64,000 nt of DNA from Arthrobacter sp. efr-133-TYG-118 (lineage in GTDB: Bacteria; Actinomycetota; Actinomycetes; Actinomycetales; Micrococcaceae). Shown here piece after piece: positions 51,768 to 60,341 of this stretch. The notes under the pieces were generated by a model. The model worked only from the letters and a program-made list of their open reading frames with translations, had not been told where the DNA came from and did no database searches. The stretch covers positions 62,001-126,000 of the forward strand of contig NZ_JARVRH010000018.1 of assembly GCF_030209755.1 (NCBI RefSeq), written 5' to 3'. The translations under genes were made by a program, and so were the position numbers. Every line of letters begins with the position of its first letter. Position 1 is the first letter of the stretch.

Positions 51768-52619
51768 TTACTTCTTGAGCGCGCTGTTGACGGCCGTACG
51801 GTAACCCTGGGAGTACCCGGCGTCGTTGGGATGGAAGTTCTCCAAAGCGAGCTCTGGCGGGTCCAGGGGCGATGGCTGGGTGTAGTTGATCCACGGATTG
51901 TTGGAACCGATGCCGTGCCCGGTGAACCGCTCCGTCACGCTCACGTAGCCAACACCTGCGGCGGAGGCGGCGCCGGAGATGGTCGCATTCAATTGGTCAG
52001 CCATTCCGTTCAAGGTGGTGGCCAACTGTTTCTGAGAGGAAGGCATCATGGGGCCGATGGTGAACAAGCGCGGGTAGCCGGTCAGCACGATCTCGGCGTG
52101 GGGTGCCTTCTGCCGGATGGACTGGACCATGGCCACGATGTTGGCGGGTAGCGCGGGCAGGGCGTTCGCCACATTCTGCACGGCCGAAGCGCACGCCAGG
52201 GCATCGGCACTGGTGCAGGCGACCGCCACGGCTCCCGTGCCGACGTCGTTGCCGCCCACTGTGACCGAGACTTCGGTAGCGGACCCCAGGGCCATCGCGA
52301 CAGGGTCGTTGGGGGACAGCTTGTCCAGACCTGCCTTGACGGCAAGCGACGTGGCGCCGAAGCAGCCAAGGTTCAGCCCGCCCAAAAGGGCTGCGTAACT
52401 GTCCAGGCTCTGATGGCAGCCCGGCAATGAGGCCGGAGCCGGAGTGCTGCCGCCCGTGCCGGCGGCATAGGAATCGCCCAAGGCCACATAGACATCGGCC
52501 GGTTTCGTTGTGACCGGATTCGCCTGGGCAGGTCCACTTCCGAATCCTGCCAGGAGTACGACGGCGGCGACGGCGCCCACCAGGCGGCCATACCGGCGTC
52601 GCGAATTAGCTGCTTGCAT
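51768..52619 (-). CDS. Secreted SGNH/GDSL hydrolase (lipase/esterase)
   Basis: 283 residues from the ATG at 52619. A Sec signal peptide (VGAVAAVVLLAGFGSGPAQA) ends near residue 34. Block I is VALGDSYAAG with the nucleophile Ser; block III is TVGGNDVG; block V is ENFHPNDAGYSQGY with the catalytic His. This resembles Streptomyces-type secreted esterases. A family B palindrome lies upstream. Confidence 0.9.
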   Translation of the reverse strand: MQAANSRRRYGRLVGAVAAVVLLAGFGSGPAQANPVTTKPADVYVALGDSYAAGTGGSTPAPASLPGCHQSLDSYAALLGGLNLGCFGATSLAVKAGLDKLSPNDPVAMALGSATEVSVTVGGNDVGTGAVAVACTSADALACASAVQNVANALPALPANIVAMVQSIRQKAPHAEIVLTGYPRLFTIGPMMPSSQKQLATTLNGMADQLNATISGAASAAGVGYVSVTERFTGHGIGSNNPWINYTQPSPLDPPELALENFHPNDAGYSQGYRTAVNSALKK

Positions 52620-52728
52620 GATTGATTCCCCTCGTGTCGATCTGCAGTGCCGCTTGGCGGCGCGGGCCATCCCTGCCCGGCAGTCTTGCGGCCAGACTAC
52701 GCGAGTAGCGCGCCCACGACCACGGAAC

Positions 52729-52794
52729 CCCAACTAGCTGACAGTTGTTGTCGTTATGAGGGCTCGAAACGACAACAATTGTCAGTCAGTTGGG
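52729..52794. repeat. Palindromic repeat of family B (copy at SGNH/Gfo-Idh)
   Basis: Arms 52729-52755 and 52768-52794 pair at 24 of 27 positions with a 12-base loop. The right end provides the last two codons and the stop (Pro-Asn-TGA) of the minus-strand oxidoreductase gene. Confidence 0.93.
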
Positions 52795-53919
52795 TTGGCG
52801 GGCAGGAAGAGCCAGGGCGCTGCGGACCGAGGTCCAGGACTTGAGGACCTCCAGCACGTCCGGGTCGTGTTCCGTGAGGACGGCCTGTCCATAGGATTCC
52901 TTGAGGAGGGCGTCCATCGAGATCCGGGTGCCGGTGGAAGCGCTGAGCATGGCCGCTTCCACCATGGCAAGGCTCATGATGTTCTGGTGGACCTGGCCCA
53001 TGGGAGTGCTCCCCGTGCGCAAGGCCATCACGAAGTCACGCAATGAGCCGGCGATCTCCTGCCCGGGATCCTCGCCGCCCGGGCCCGAATCAGCGAGCAA
53101 CGAGGACGCAGGATCGCTGTCGCCGTCCCATAGGACCGTGCCGTGTTCGCCGCTGATCCGCCACGCGGCGTTCCACGAGGTCTCCTGGCCCGGGCTGCAC
53201 CAGCTCCCGGTGAACACGAAGCGTTCCCCACCGGTCATTTCGAAGATGGCGGTGGCCCCTGCATCGCCGCGGTACCAGCTCCAGGACGGGTTGTATTCCT
53301 CGCAGAACACCGAGACGGGGTCCGCGTCGAGCAGGAACCGGGCCATGTCGAACTGATGGATGGCCATGTCCAACAGCAGCGGGTGGTCCATGGCATCCCG
53401 GAAGCCCCCGAAATGCGGGGCCTTGAAGAACTCCGCCGACAGGATGCCCACAGTGCCGAGCGCCGAGGCGAGCCGTTTGGCCTCGAACAGGTGGCGGTTG
53501 TACCTGCGCGACTGGCTGACCATGAACAACTCGCCGCTATGCTCCGACGCCGCGGCCAGCGAGAGCCCTTGGGCCACCGTCGCGGCCACGGGCTTTTCGC
53601 CAAGCACCGGGAACCCTGCCGCCAGCGCCTCGGTGGTCACCGGATGGTGGGCTACCGGAACGGTGACATTGATGACCGCCTGGGCGCCGACGTCGGACGC
53701 CAACTGCGCGGTCCCGGTGCCCACCGGCAGATCGGGACGCCCGGTAGCGGCCGCGCCGGCGCGGGCGGCGTCCAGATCCAGGTCAACGATGCCCGCGAGT
53801 TCCACGAGCGACGACTCCTGCACTGTCCGAAGCCACGCGCGGCCCATGCCCCCGGCGCCGACGACGACGACGCGAAGGGGAGTGCCGTCGTCGGGAATGG
53901 TGGCGAAAGGGGTACTCAT
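52786..53919 (-). CDS. Gfo/Idh/MocA family oxidoreductase
   Basis: 377 residues. Rossmann start [19 protein letters not shown], then VLGEKPVA with the conserved Lys-Pro, and a C-terminal alpha/beta domain with [15 protein letters not shown]. It probably oxidises a sugar or sugar derivative imported by the upstream ABC genes. The last residues ARQPN derive from a repeat. It overlaps the ThuA gene by four bases. Confidence 0.93.
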   Translation of the reverse strand: MSTPFATIPDDGTPLRVVVVGAGGMGRAWLRTVQESSLVELAGIVDLDLDAARAGAAATGRPDLPVGTGTAQLASDVGAQAVINVTVPVAHHPVTTEALAAGFPVLGEKPVAATVAQGLSLAAASEHSGELFMVSQSRRYNRHLFEAKRLASALGTVGILSAEFFKAPHFGGFRDAMDHPLLLDMAIHQFDMARFLLDADPVSVFCEEYNPSWSWYRGDAGATAIFEMTGGERFVFTGSWCSPGQETSWNAAWRISGEHGTVLWDGDSDPASSLLADSGPGGEDPGQEIAGSLRDFVMALRTGSTPMGQVHQNIMSLAMVEAAMLSASTGTRISMDALLKESYGQAVLTEHDPDVLEVLKSWTSVRSALALPARQPN

Positions 53920-54683
53920 GCGTTGGCTCCCTGGTAGCTCTTGCCGTTGAAGAAATCGTTGGTCTCATAGCGCAGCAGTTCGGGGTAGGCGCGCGCCGGC
54001 CGATCGGTCACTGCCCATTCGACGGCGTTGGAGATGACCCGGCGGACATCCTTGTGGTGGTAGACCGGGTAGTCCTGGTCCCCGGGGCTGAAGAAGAAGA
54101 TCTTGCCGTGGCCGCGGCGGAAGGTGCATCCCGAGCGGAAGACTTCGCCGCCGCTGAAGGAACTGATGAACACGAGCTCCTCGGGCGTGGGGATGTCGAA
54201 GAATTCGCCGTACATTTCCTGCTGATCGATCACGATGGGGTGGGGCACGCCTTTCGCGATGGGGTGGGTGGGGTCCACGGTCCAGACCAGTTCGCGGTCC
54301 TGCTCACTGCGCCAGCGCAATGTGCACGAAGTGCCCATGAGCTTGGTGAAGATCTTCGACCAGTGCCCGGAGTGCAGCACGATCAGGCCCATGCCGGACA
54401 GGACGTGGCGGTGCACGCGCTCGACGATCTCGTCGTCCACATCACCGTGGGACATGTGCCCCCACCACGTGAGGACGTCCGTGTTGGCGAGGACTTCCTC
54501 GGTGAGGCCATGCTCGGGCTCGTCCAGGGTGGCGGTGCGGACGCTGGCCTTGGCGCCGAGGTTCTCCTCGATGCTGGCCTTCACGGCTCCGTGCATGCCC
54601 TCGGGGTAGAGGCGGGCCACCAGTTCGTCGCGCTTTTCGTGCCGGTTTTCGCTCCACACGGTGACGCGGATTGGTTCGGACAT
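53916..54683 (-). CDS. ThuA domain protein (trehalose utilisation-like)
   Basis: 255 residues from the ATG at 54683, with AAGGAG upstream. A glutamine-amidotransferase-like ThuA fold: [39 protein letters not shown] and [18 protein letters not shown]. ThuA in rhizobia acts in trehalose/sucrose catabolism together with ThuB, a Gfo/Idh oxidoreductase, the same pairing as here. Confidence 0.92.
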   Translation of the reverse strand: MSEPIRVTVWSENRHEKRDELVARLYPEGMHGAVKASIEENLGAKASVRTATLDEPEHGLTEEVLANTDVLTWWGHMSHGDVDDEIVERVHRHVLSGMGLIVLHSGHWSKIFTKLMGTSCTLRWRSEQDRELVWTVDPTHPIAKGVPHPIVIDQQEMYGEFFDIPTPEELVFISSFSGGEVFRSGCTFRRGHGKIFFFSPGDQDYPVYHHKDVRRVISNAVEWAVTDRPARAYPELLRYETNDFFNGKSYQGANA

Positions 54684-54776
54684 GGGTTTCTCCTTGAAGC
54701 TTGTTGATGAGTTTGGTTTAGCGGTTAGTGCCCGACGGCGGTGCGCTGCCATTTGACCGCCGCTATTTGACGGCCG

Positions 54777-55697
54777 CTATTTGACAGCTCCACTGGCCGT
54801 GCCCGCAGCGATGTACTTCTGCGCCGCGACCAACAGGATGATGGCGGGGATGGAGGCGAGGACCGCCGTCGCCATGACGGAGCTCCAGTCGTTCACGTAG
54901 GCACCGATGTACTGGAAAATTCCCAGGGTCACGGGCCGCACCGCCTCTGTGGTGGTCAGGGTCAGGGCGAACAGGAAGTCGCTCCAGGTGAACAGGAAAG
55001 TGAAGAGCCCCGCGGTGATAAGCGAGTTCCTGCTCAGCGGCACCACGATGGACCAAAACGCCCTCAAATGCCCGGCACCGTCCACCCGTGCCGCCTCGAT
55101 GACAGACGCCGGCATGCCGTTCATGAAGGCCCTGATGATGAGGATCGCGAACGGGATGCCATGGGCGGAATCTGCCAGGATCAGGCCCGGGATGGAGTTG
55201 AGCAGGCCAAGATCGTTGTAGGCCGTGTACAGCGCGTTGGCCACCACGATCCCGGGGATCATCTGGCTGATCAGGATCGCGAAGAGGACCACGCCAGCGC
55301 CCTTGACCTTGAAATAGGCCAGGGCATAGGCCGCCGGTGCCGCGATGGCCAGGCTGAGTACCACGCTGCCCAGCGAGATCACCAGGCTGGTGACCAGGTT
55401 CCCGCCCTGCTCGCTGATGGCCGTGGCGTACCCCGAGAAGTCCGGCTTGAGCGGCAGCCACGAGGTTTCCAACGTGGTGCCGTTGGGCTGCAGAGAAGCG
55501 TTGATCATCCAGTAGACGGGGAACAGCATGATGGCCAGGAAAAAGATGGCCAGGACGGTGTAGCCCCACTGTTTGCGCCCGGGCCCGTTCGCGGCGCGCT
55601 CGGGTCCGGAGCCTTTGCGTGCGCTACCTTTGCGGGCGCGTCCGGTTCCACTGCGACCCGGCGCCGAACGGCGGACGGTGATTTTCGTCGTCGTCAT
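54777..55697 (-). CDS. Carbohydrate ABC transporter permease (MalG family)
   Basis: 306 residues from the ATG at 55697, which has GAGG at good distance; an ATG at 55712 that overlaps the previous gene is the alternative. A basic tail precedes six helices; the ABC-coupling EAA loop reads EAARVDGAGHLRAFWSIVVP. Works with the MalF-type permease upstream to import a sugar. Confidence 0.93.
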   Translation of the reverse strand: MTTTKITVRRSAPGRSGTGRARKGSARKGSGPERAANGPGRKQWGYTVLAIFFLAIMLFPVYWMINASLQPNGTTLETSWLPLKPDFSGYATAISEQGGNLVTSLVISLGSVVLSLAIAAPAAYALAYFKVKGAGVVLFAILISQMIPGIVVANALYTAYNDLGLLNSIPGLILADSAHGIPFAILIIRAFMNGMPASVIEAARVDGAGHLRAFWSIVVPLSRNSLITAGLFTFLFTWSDFLFALTLTTTEAVRPVTLGIFQYIGAYVNDWSSVMATAVLASIPAIILLVAAQKYIAAGTASGAVK

Positions 55698-55704
55698 GGT
55701 TTCC

Positions 55705-56715
55705 TCACTCATCGACTGACCGCCGGCTGGCACGCAAGTAAAGGACCGCGAAGACCAGCGAAATGACTACCAGGACGTTGCCCAGCGCGGCGCCCTCGCC
55801 GAATTTGAATTCGTGGAAGGACAGATCGTAAGACTGGGTGGCGATGGTCTGGGTCGAATTCGCGGGGCCGCCGTTGGTCAGGCCCAGGATGATGTCCAGC
55901 ACCTTCAGGGTGTAGACGACGCCGAGCACCAGGACCACGCTCACCACAGGACGCAGCATCGGCCAGGTGATGTGCCGGAACGCCTTCCAGCCAGTGGCGC
56001 CATCGAGGGAACCGGCCTCATAGAGCTCATCCGGAATTTCCTGGAGGCCGCCGTAGAGAATGGTCAGATTGAACGGGATGCCGATCCAGATGTTCACTCC
56101 CACCACGGCGATCAGCGCGAGGGACGTGCTGGTGAGCCACGGTACGCCCGTATTCACGATGTGCAATTCGCCGAGGAAGCGGTTCAAGGCTCCGCTGTCC
56201 TTGTCCAGGATCCATCTCCACACGGCACTGGACACGATGAGCGGCAGCAACCAGGGGAGCAGGAGCAGCGAGCGCAGTATTCCGTTGAGCGGGAACTTGC
56301 GCTGGAAGAAGATTGCCAGCGCCAGCCCGATCACGAATTGGCCCAGTATGGATCCCAGGGTGAACAGGGCGGTGTTCACCAAAGACGTTGAAAACAACGA
56401 CGACGACAGCACCTTCGCGTAGTTCGCCAACCCCACCCAGGGGGCCTCGCCAGTGAAGAACGTGGCTGTGGTGTAGTCCTGGAAGCTCATCACGATGTTC
56501 TTGACCACGGGGTAGCCGAAGAGCAGTGCCATGTAGGTCACGGCAGGAACCAGGAACAGCCACTGGAAAAGGCGCTCGCGGCGTTTGCGGCTGCGCCTGC
56601 GCGGTGACGGGCTTGTTTCCCGGGCCTGGGCGTTGTCCGACCCGGATTTTGCGCGCGCTTTGGCGCGCTGGTTGGCGCGCGACTTGGCCTGCGACAAATC
56701 AGTTGTGAGGGACAT
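55705..56715 (-). CDS. Carbohydrate ABC transporter permease (MalF/UgpA family)
   Basis: 336 residues with six helices after a 50-residue basic tail. The EAA loop is YEAGSLDGATGWKAFRHITWP. It lies ten bases after the substrate-binding gene, and the other permease follows within a few bases. Confidence 0.94.
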   Translation of the reverse strand: MSLTTDLSQAKSRANQRAKARAKSGSDNAQARETSPSPRRRSRKRRERLFQWLFLVPAVTYMALLFGYPVVKNIVMSFQDYTTATFFTGEAPWVGLANYAKVLSSSLFSTSLVNTALFTLGSILGQFVIGLALAIFFQRKFPLNGILRSLLLLPWLLPLIVSSAVWRWILDKDSGALNRFLGELHIVNTGVPWLTSTSLALIAVVGVNIWIGIPFNLTILYGGLQEIPDELYEAGSLDGATGWKAFRHITWPMLRPVVSVVLVLGVVYTLKVLDIILGLTNGGPANSTQTIATQSYDLSFHEFKFGEGAALGNVLVVISLVFAVLYLRASRRSVDE

Positions 56716-56725
56716 GTCCAGCTGC

Positions 56726-57961
56726 TTACTGGCCTTGGGCTTGCTTGAGGGCGTCGGCCGGGGAGGCCTTGCCCGTCAGCGCGGTCTGGATGGCGGTGTA
56801 GATCTTGGTCGCTTGTGCCGGCCATCCTTCTCCGAGTTCACCGGTGCGGGCCCGGGCGGTCTTGATGAGATCGGTGAAGGTGGCGAGCTTGGGGTTGTCG
56901 GTGGCGAACTTCGCGGCGAGCGAGGTCTTGGACGGGATGGTGTTGCGGACCTTGGCCATGGCCAGCTGGTTTTCGTCGCTGTTCATGCAGGCCACCACTT
57001 CTGCGGCCTTGGCCTGGTGGGCCTTGTTGCCTGTCTGCGGAACGGTCCACACTTCGCCGCCCAGCGGGGCAACGGCTGTCTGGCTGGCGTCACGGACCGG
57101 AATCTTCACGACGCCGTACTGCAGCGTGGTCTTCTTGTCGAGCGCCGGGATCTGCCAGGGGCCGTTGACCATCATGGCTGCCTTGCCTGCCATGAACTGG
57201 TCCTTGACGTCTGCTTGCGTCCAGTTCAGCGCCGAAGAGGACACGGATCCATCCTTGACGAGGTCGGTCCAGAGTTGGAGGGCCTGGGCGGTCTCGGGGG
57301 TGTCGATGTTCTTCTCGTCGCCTCCGTTGGACCACATGACCGGAAGGAACTGCCACGTGCCCTCATAGGTGGGGTTGGCGTTGAAAGCCAGGCCATACTG
57401 CTCGCCCGAGGTGAGCTTGGTGGCCGCAGCCTTCAGCTCGTCCCAGGTGGTGGGCGGGGTGACTCCGGCCTTGGCCAGAATGTCCTTGTTGTAGAAGAGC
57501 GCGATCGTGTTCACCGTGGGGGCGAGCCCGTACACCTTGTCCTTGTAGGTACCGGCGCTCAGGACCCCCGGCGCGAAATCGGCGGTGCTGATGTTGAAAT
57601 CGGATAACGGAGCCAGCGCTCCTGTGGCGGCAATCTGTTGCAGGTCCGGATTGTCGAGCATGAGTACATCCGGCAGCGTCTTGGAAGAGGACTGCTGGAG
57701 CACCTTGGAGATCAGCGACTTGCCCGGCACGGTCTCGCGTTTGATCGTCACGCCGGCCTTGGTGCCGCAGGCGGTCAGTGCGTCGCCGATGAAGGACTTG
57801 TCCGGCTCATTGTTGTAGTAGTCCATCACGGAGATTTCCTTCACGGCATCCGTGGAGGAGGCGGAGGCAGTGGTACCGCAGCCCGAGATGGCGAGCGGGA
57901 GGCCGACGAGAGCTGCCACGGCCAGGGCGAGCGGGCGGCGTGTCCTGATAGCTGACTTCAT
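56726..57961 (-). CDS. Extracellular sugar-binding lipoprotein of ABC transporter
   Basis: 411 residues. Lipoprotein signal ending LAISGC, then a family 1 solute-binding fold (VMDYYNNEPDKSFIGDAL...MVNGPWQIPAL). The usual length for sugar ABC binding proteins. First gene of the operon; the LacI operator stands 61 bases upstream. The ligand is not deducible. Confidence 0.94.
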   Translation of the reverse strand: MKSAIRTRRPLALAVAALVGLPLAISGCGTTASASSTDAVKEISVMDYYNNEPDKSFIGDALTACGTKAGVTIKRETVPGKSLISKVLQQSSSKTLPDVLMLDNPDLQQIAATGALAPLSDFNISTADFAPGVLSAGTYKDKVYGLAPTVNTIALFYNKDILAKAGVTPPTTWDELKAAATKLTSGEQYGLAFNANPTYEGTWQFLPVMWSNGGDEKNIDTPETAQALQLWTDLVKDGSVSSSALNWTQADVKDQFMAGKAAMMVNGPWQIPALDKKTTLQYGVVKIPVRDASQTAVAPLGGEVWTVPQTGNKAHQAKAAEVVACMNSDENQLAMAKVRNTIPSKTSLAAKFATDNPKLATFTDLIKTARARTGELGEGWPAQATKIYTAIQTALTGKASPADALKQAQGQ

Positions 57962-58021
57962 TGTCTGTTCCTTTGTTGGTGGAGGAAGGGAATGGTGCGT
58001 TTGTTGATGGGAAGGGAATTA

Positions 58022-58035
58022 TCGATGCGTATCGA
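58022..58035. promoter_or_regulatory. LacI operator in front of the sugar ABC operon
   Basis: TCGATGCGTATCGA matches the half of the 27-bp palindrome upstream of the LacI gene. A minus-strand GATAAT -10-like hexamer overlaps its edge, so binding would block transcription. Confidence 0.78.
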
Positions 58036-58046
58036 CGATGCTGGAA

Positions 58047-58086
58047 CGAAAGAATCTGGAGCTGAAGCGAAAGAATCTGGAGCTGA
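58047..58086. repeat. 21-bp-period tandem repeat between LacI and ABC operon
   Basis: CGAAAGAATCTGGAGCTGA occurs at 58047-58065 and again at 58068-58086, with the beginning of a third copy (CGAAAGG) after it. Confidence 0.88.
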
Positions 58087-58121
58087 GACGAAAGGTTCGC
58101 GCGGCGAATCAGGGGTGGTGT

Positions 58122-59135
58122 TTACTGCGGACGGAGGGTGCTGCAACGGTGTGTGATGACCGTGGGCACCAACTCCAAGGATTCGTGTGGTCCCTGGGAG
58201 TCGGCTTCGAGGAGTTGGCACATGATTTTGACTGCGCGCCGGGATACTTCTGCCGGCCGCAGATCGATGGTGGAAAGCGGTATGGGTTGGAGCTCGGCGA
58301 GGGTGGGGGAGGCGCTTCCGATAACGGAAACGTCCAGCCCCAGGGTCAGGCCACGGCTGCTCAAGATGCGGCGCAGAATGTCCTGGATGGTGCGATCGGG
58401 GGCGATGAACGCTGGCTTGCCGGTGGTGCTGGCGAGGGCTTTGTCGACCGATTCGGAGATGGTGGCGCGATCGGTCCCGCCGGGAAGATGGAGCACCGTC
58501 ACGCCGAGGGCTTTGGCCGCGACATCCGTGCCGTGCAAGAACCGGTCGACGTAGTTCACATGCCGGTCCATCACTGCGGGCTGCCAGTCAATGACGGAAA
58601 TCACGGAGTGCCCGACGGCTGCAAGATCCCGGACGCAGTGCTCACCGGCCATCTCGAAGTCGGCGTCGATGCAGACCAGCCCGGACGGATCGCGGGGGAT
58701 GCCGATCAGCACCACCGGGACGTTCAGGCTGCGGGCCACGGGAAGGCGCTCGTCCTCGTCCTCAACCTGCATGAGGATCAGGCCATCGCAGATCTGCTGC
58801 CCCACCACGCGGCGCAGTCCGGCGGCGCCTTCGTCGTCGGTGACCAAGAGGATGTCGTGGTCGAATTGCCGGGCCGTGCTGGCAATGACCGAGACGAATT
58901 CCATGATCGATCCCATTTCCAGCTCCGGGATGAACGGAATGACCAGGCCGATGACTCTGGTCTTACGGCTTGCCAAGGCTCTGGCGCCCGCATTGGGCTG
59001 GTACGTCAGCTGGTCAATGGCTGCCTCGACCTTTTTCCGGGTCTTCTCGGAAATGGGCCGCTTGCCGCTGAGCACATATGAAACCGTGCTTTGGGCTACC
59101 CCGGCCACCTGGGCGACATCCTTGCTGGTGGGCAC
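58122..59135 (-). CDS. LacI family regulator of the sugar ABC operon
   Basis: 337 residues from the GTG at 59135, preceded by GGAGG. HTH PTSKDVAQVAGVAQSTVSYVLSG, hinge QPNAGARALASRK, then the ligand-binding domain. It is transcribed ahead of the ABC operon on the same strand and shares operators with it, so it very likely represses the transporter until its sugar is present, and itself. Confidence 0.92.
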   Translation of the reverse strand: MPTSKDVAQVAGVAQSTVSYVLSGKRPISEKTRKKVEAAIDQLTYQPNAGARALASRKTRVIGLVIPFIPELEMGSIMEFVSVIASTARQFDHDILLVTDDEGAAGLRRVVGQQICDGLILMQVEDEDERLPVARSLNVPVVLIGIPRDPSGLVCIDADFEMAGEHCVRDLAAVGHSVISVIDWQPAVMDRHVNYVDRFLHGTDVAAKALGVTVLHLPGGTDRATISESVDKALASTTGKPAFIAPDRTIQDILRRILSSRGLTLGLDVSVIGSASPTLAELQPIPLSTIDLRPAEVSRRAVKIMCQLLEADSQGPHESLELVPTVITHRCSTLRPQ

Positions 59136-59191
59136 TTCCAGGCCTCCTCGCCGGGTCCAGTGGTCTTGCTGTGATGTGTGGTTCTGCGTCG

Positions 59192-59218
59192 TCGATACGC
59201 ATCGTCGATGCGTATCGA
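59192..59218. promoter_or_regulatory. Double LacI operator upstream of the LacI gene
   Basis: A 27-bp perfect palindrome: TCGATACGCATCG, one central T, CGATGCGTATCGA. It contains two overlapping copies of the 14-bp site that precedes the ABC operon, 57 bases upstream of the LacI start. Confidence 0.85.
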
Positions 59219-59278
59219 AAAAAGTATGACATAAGTCACGTAAAGCGCGCAAGACCCCGACCCCCGGCTCTTTCTCCC

Positions 59279-59332
59279 GACGCCCGCTCACCTATGTCGC
59301 CTCTTCTTCCGACGCTCGCTCACCTATGTCGG
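59279..59332. repeat. GTGAGCG-type 32-bp repeat array between LacI and phosphatase
   Basis: Two units in inverse orientation, CGCCCGCTCACCTATGTCG (59281) and CGCTCGCTCACCTATGTCG (59313), start exactly 32 bases apart. It is located in a divergent intergenic region. Confidence 0.88.
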
Positions 59333-59352
59333 CGTGTGGTTAGCTGTCCGGT

Positions 59353-60078
59353 ATGGATGGGATCTCAACCGCGGCCAAGCAACGGGGCGTCCATTGGGAC
59401 GGTGCGGTGAACGCCTGGCATATCGCCGGAGGCGTATATCGGATGGGTCGGCGGGAATGGCTCACCGAGGCTGGTTGGCAGCAAATGTACGACGCCGGCA
59501 TCCGCACTGTGATCGATCTGCGGACCCTGCGCGAGCAGCAGCCCAGGGAGGTCGATCCCGAGGTTTCAGCGGAGGCGACTGCGCGCTTCGACATCGTCCA
59601 TTGCCCCACCGAGGACCCGGAGAACAAAGAGTTCACCGAGGTCTTTGGCCCGTACCTGAAAGACCCCGCGCACTATGCCGACTACCTGCGGCTCTTCCCG
59701 GACAAACTCACCGCGGTCTTCAAGGCCATAGCCGCAGCGCGTGGCGGGGTGGTGGTGCACTGCGCGGCCGGGCGCGACCGCGCAGGGATCATCGCCGTGA
59801 TGCTGCAGAACCTGGCCGGAGCCAGCGACGAGGAGATCTTACAGGGTTACCAGCAGGGAATGCGAGGAATCAACGAGCGCCACCGCCACCATCGCGCCCC
59901 GCACGCCCATGATGCCTTTCTCGAGGACGACGCACTCGAAGCCATGCTGGCAACACGCAGCGCGAGCCTGTTGGAATTCGCGCATTCCTTGGAAACGGCC
60001 GCCTTCCTGAGAACGAACGAGGTGGCGGAGACCGACATTGCCGCCATTCGTGTCAAGCTCAACGCTCCGGCGCGGTAG
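59353..60078 (+). CDS. Tyrosine-protein phosphatase (Y_phosphatase3/SapM-like family)
   Basis: 241 residues. The P-loop HCAAGRDRAGIIAVML supplies the catalytic Cys-x5-Arg; TVIDLRTLREQQ is the conserved early motif. Actinobacterial members dephosphorylate tyrosine and phosphoinositides. The stop codon lies in a 9-bp tandem repeat with further in-frame stop codons. Confidence 0.9.
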   Translation: MDGISTAAKQRGVHWDGAVNAWHIAGGVYRMGRREWLTEAGWQQMYDAGIRTVIDLRTLREQQPREVDPEVSAEATARFDIVHCPTEDPENKEFTEVFGPYLKDPAHYADYLRLFPDKLTAVFKAIAAARGGVVVHCAAGRDRAGIIAVMLQNLAGASDEEILQGYQQGMRGINERHRHHRAPHAHDAFLEDDALEAMLATRSASLLEFAHSLETAAFLRTNEVAETDIAAIRVKLNAPAR

Positions 60079-60107
60079 AAGCGGTACAAGCGGTAGAACC
60101 GGTAGCC
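60072..60107 (+). repeat. 9-bp tandem repeat over the phosphatase stop codon
   Basis: GCGGTAGAA, GCGGTACAA, GCGGTAGAA and CCGGTAGCC follow directly. Because nine is three codons, the frame keeps meeting TAG after the real stop at 60076-60078. Confidence 0.85.
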
Positions 60108-60122
60108 AGCCACGCGCCGTCG

Positions 60123-60202
60123 TGACCTTCTTTGATTTCGGAAAGCGCTTGCGACGCGGCGAGTCGCAGCTCCGGGGCGTCAAAACGCGTCAAAGAAGGT
60201 CA
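60123..60202. repeat. 13-bp inverted repeat with 54-base interior, upstream of paaZ
   Basis: TGACCTTCTTTGA (60123-60135) and TCAAAGAAGGTCA (60190-60202) are exact complements. The interior has a second small stem GCGAC...GTCGC. Confidence 0.8.
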
Positions 60203-60265
60203 GGAAGGTCGCAGTCCCAAGAAGCATCTAGTGTGCAGATCGGGGCTCTCATGTATTCTGGGGAT

Positions 60266-60289
60266 ATTACCGAACGGCCGGTCAGTAAT
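60266..60289. promoter_or_regulatory. TetR-type (PaaR-like) operator of paaZ
   Basis: A 24-bp near-palindrome, ten of twelve base pairs symmetric, around CGAACGGCCGGT and flanked by ATTAC/GTAAT. The same core precedes the thiolase operon. TATTCT at 60254-60259, a possible -10, lies just upstream. Confidence 0.7.
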
Positions 60290-60341
60290 TTGCGGCCGTT
60301 CAGTCCACTTCGTGCCCGTGCCTTGGAAGGACCCGTCGACG

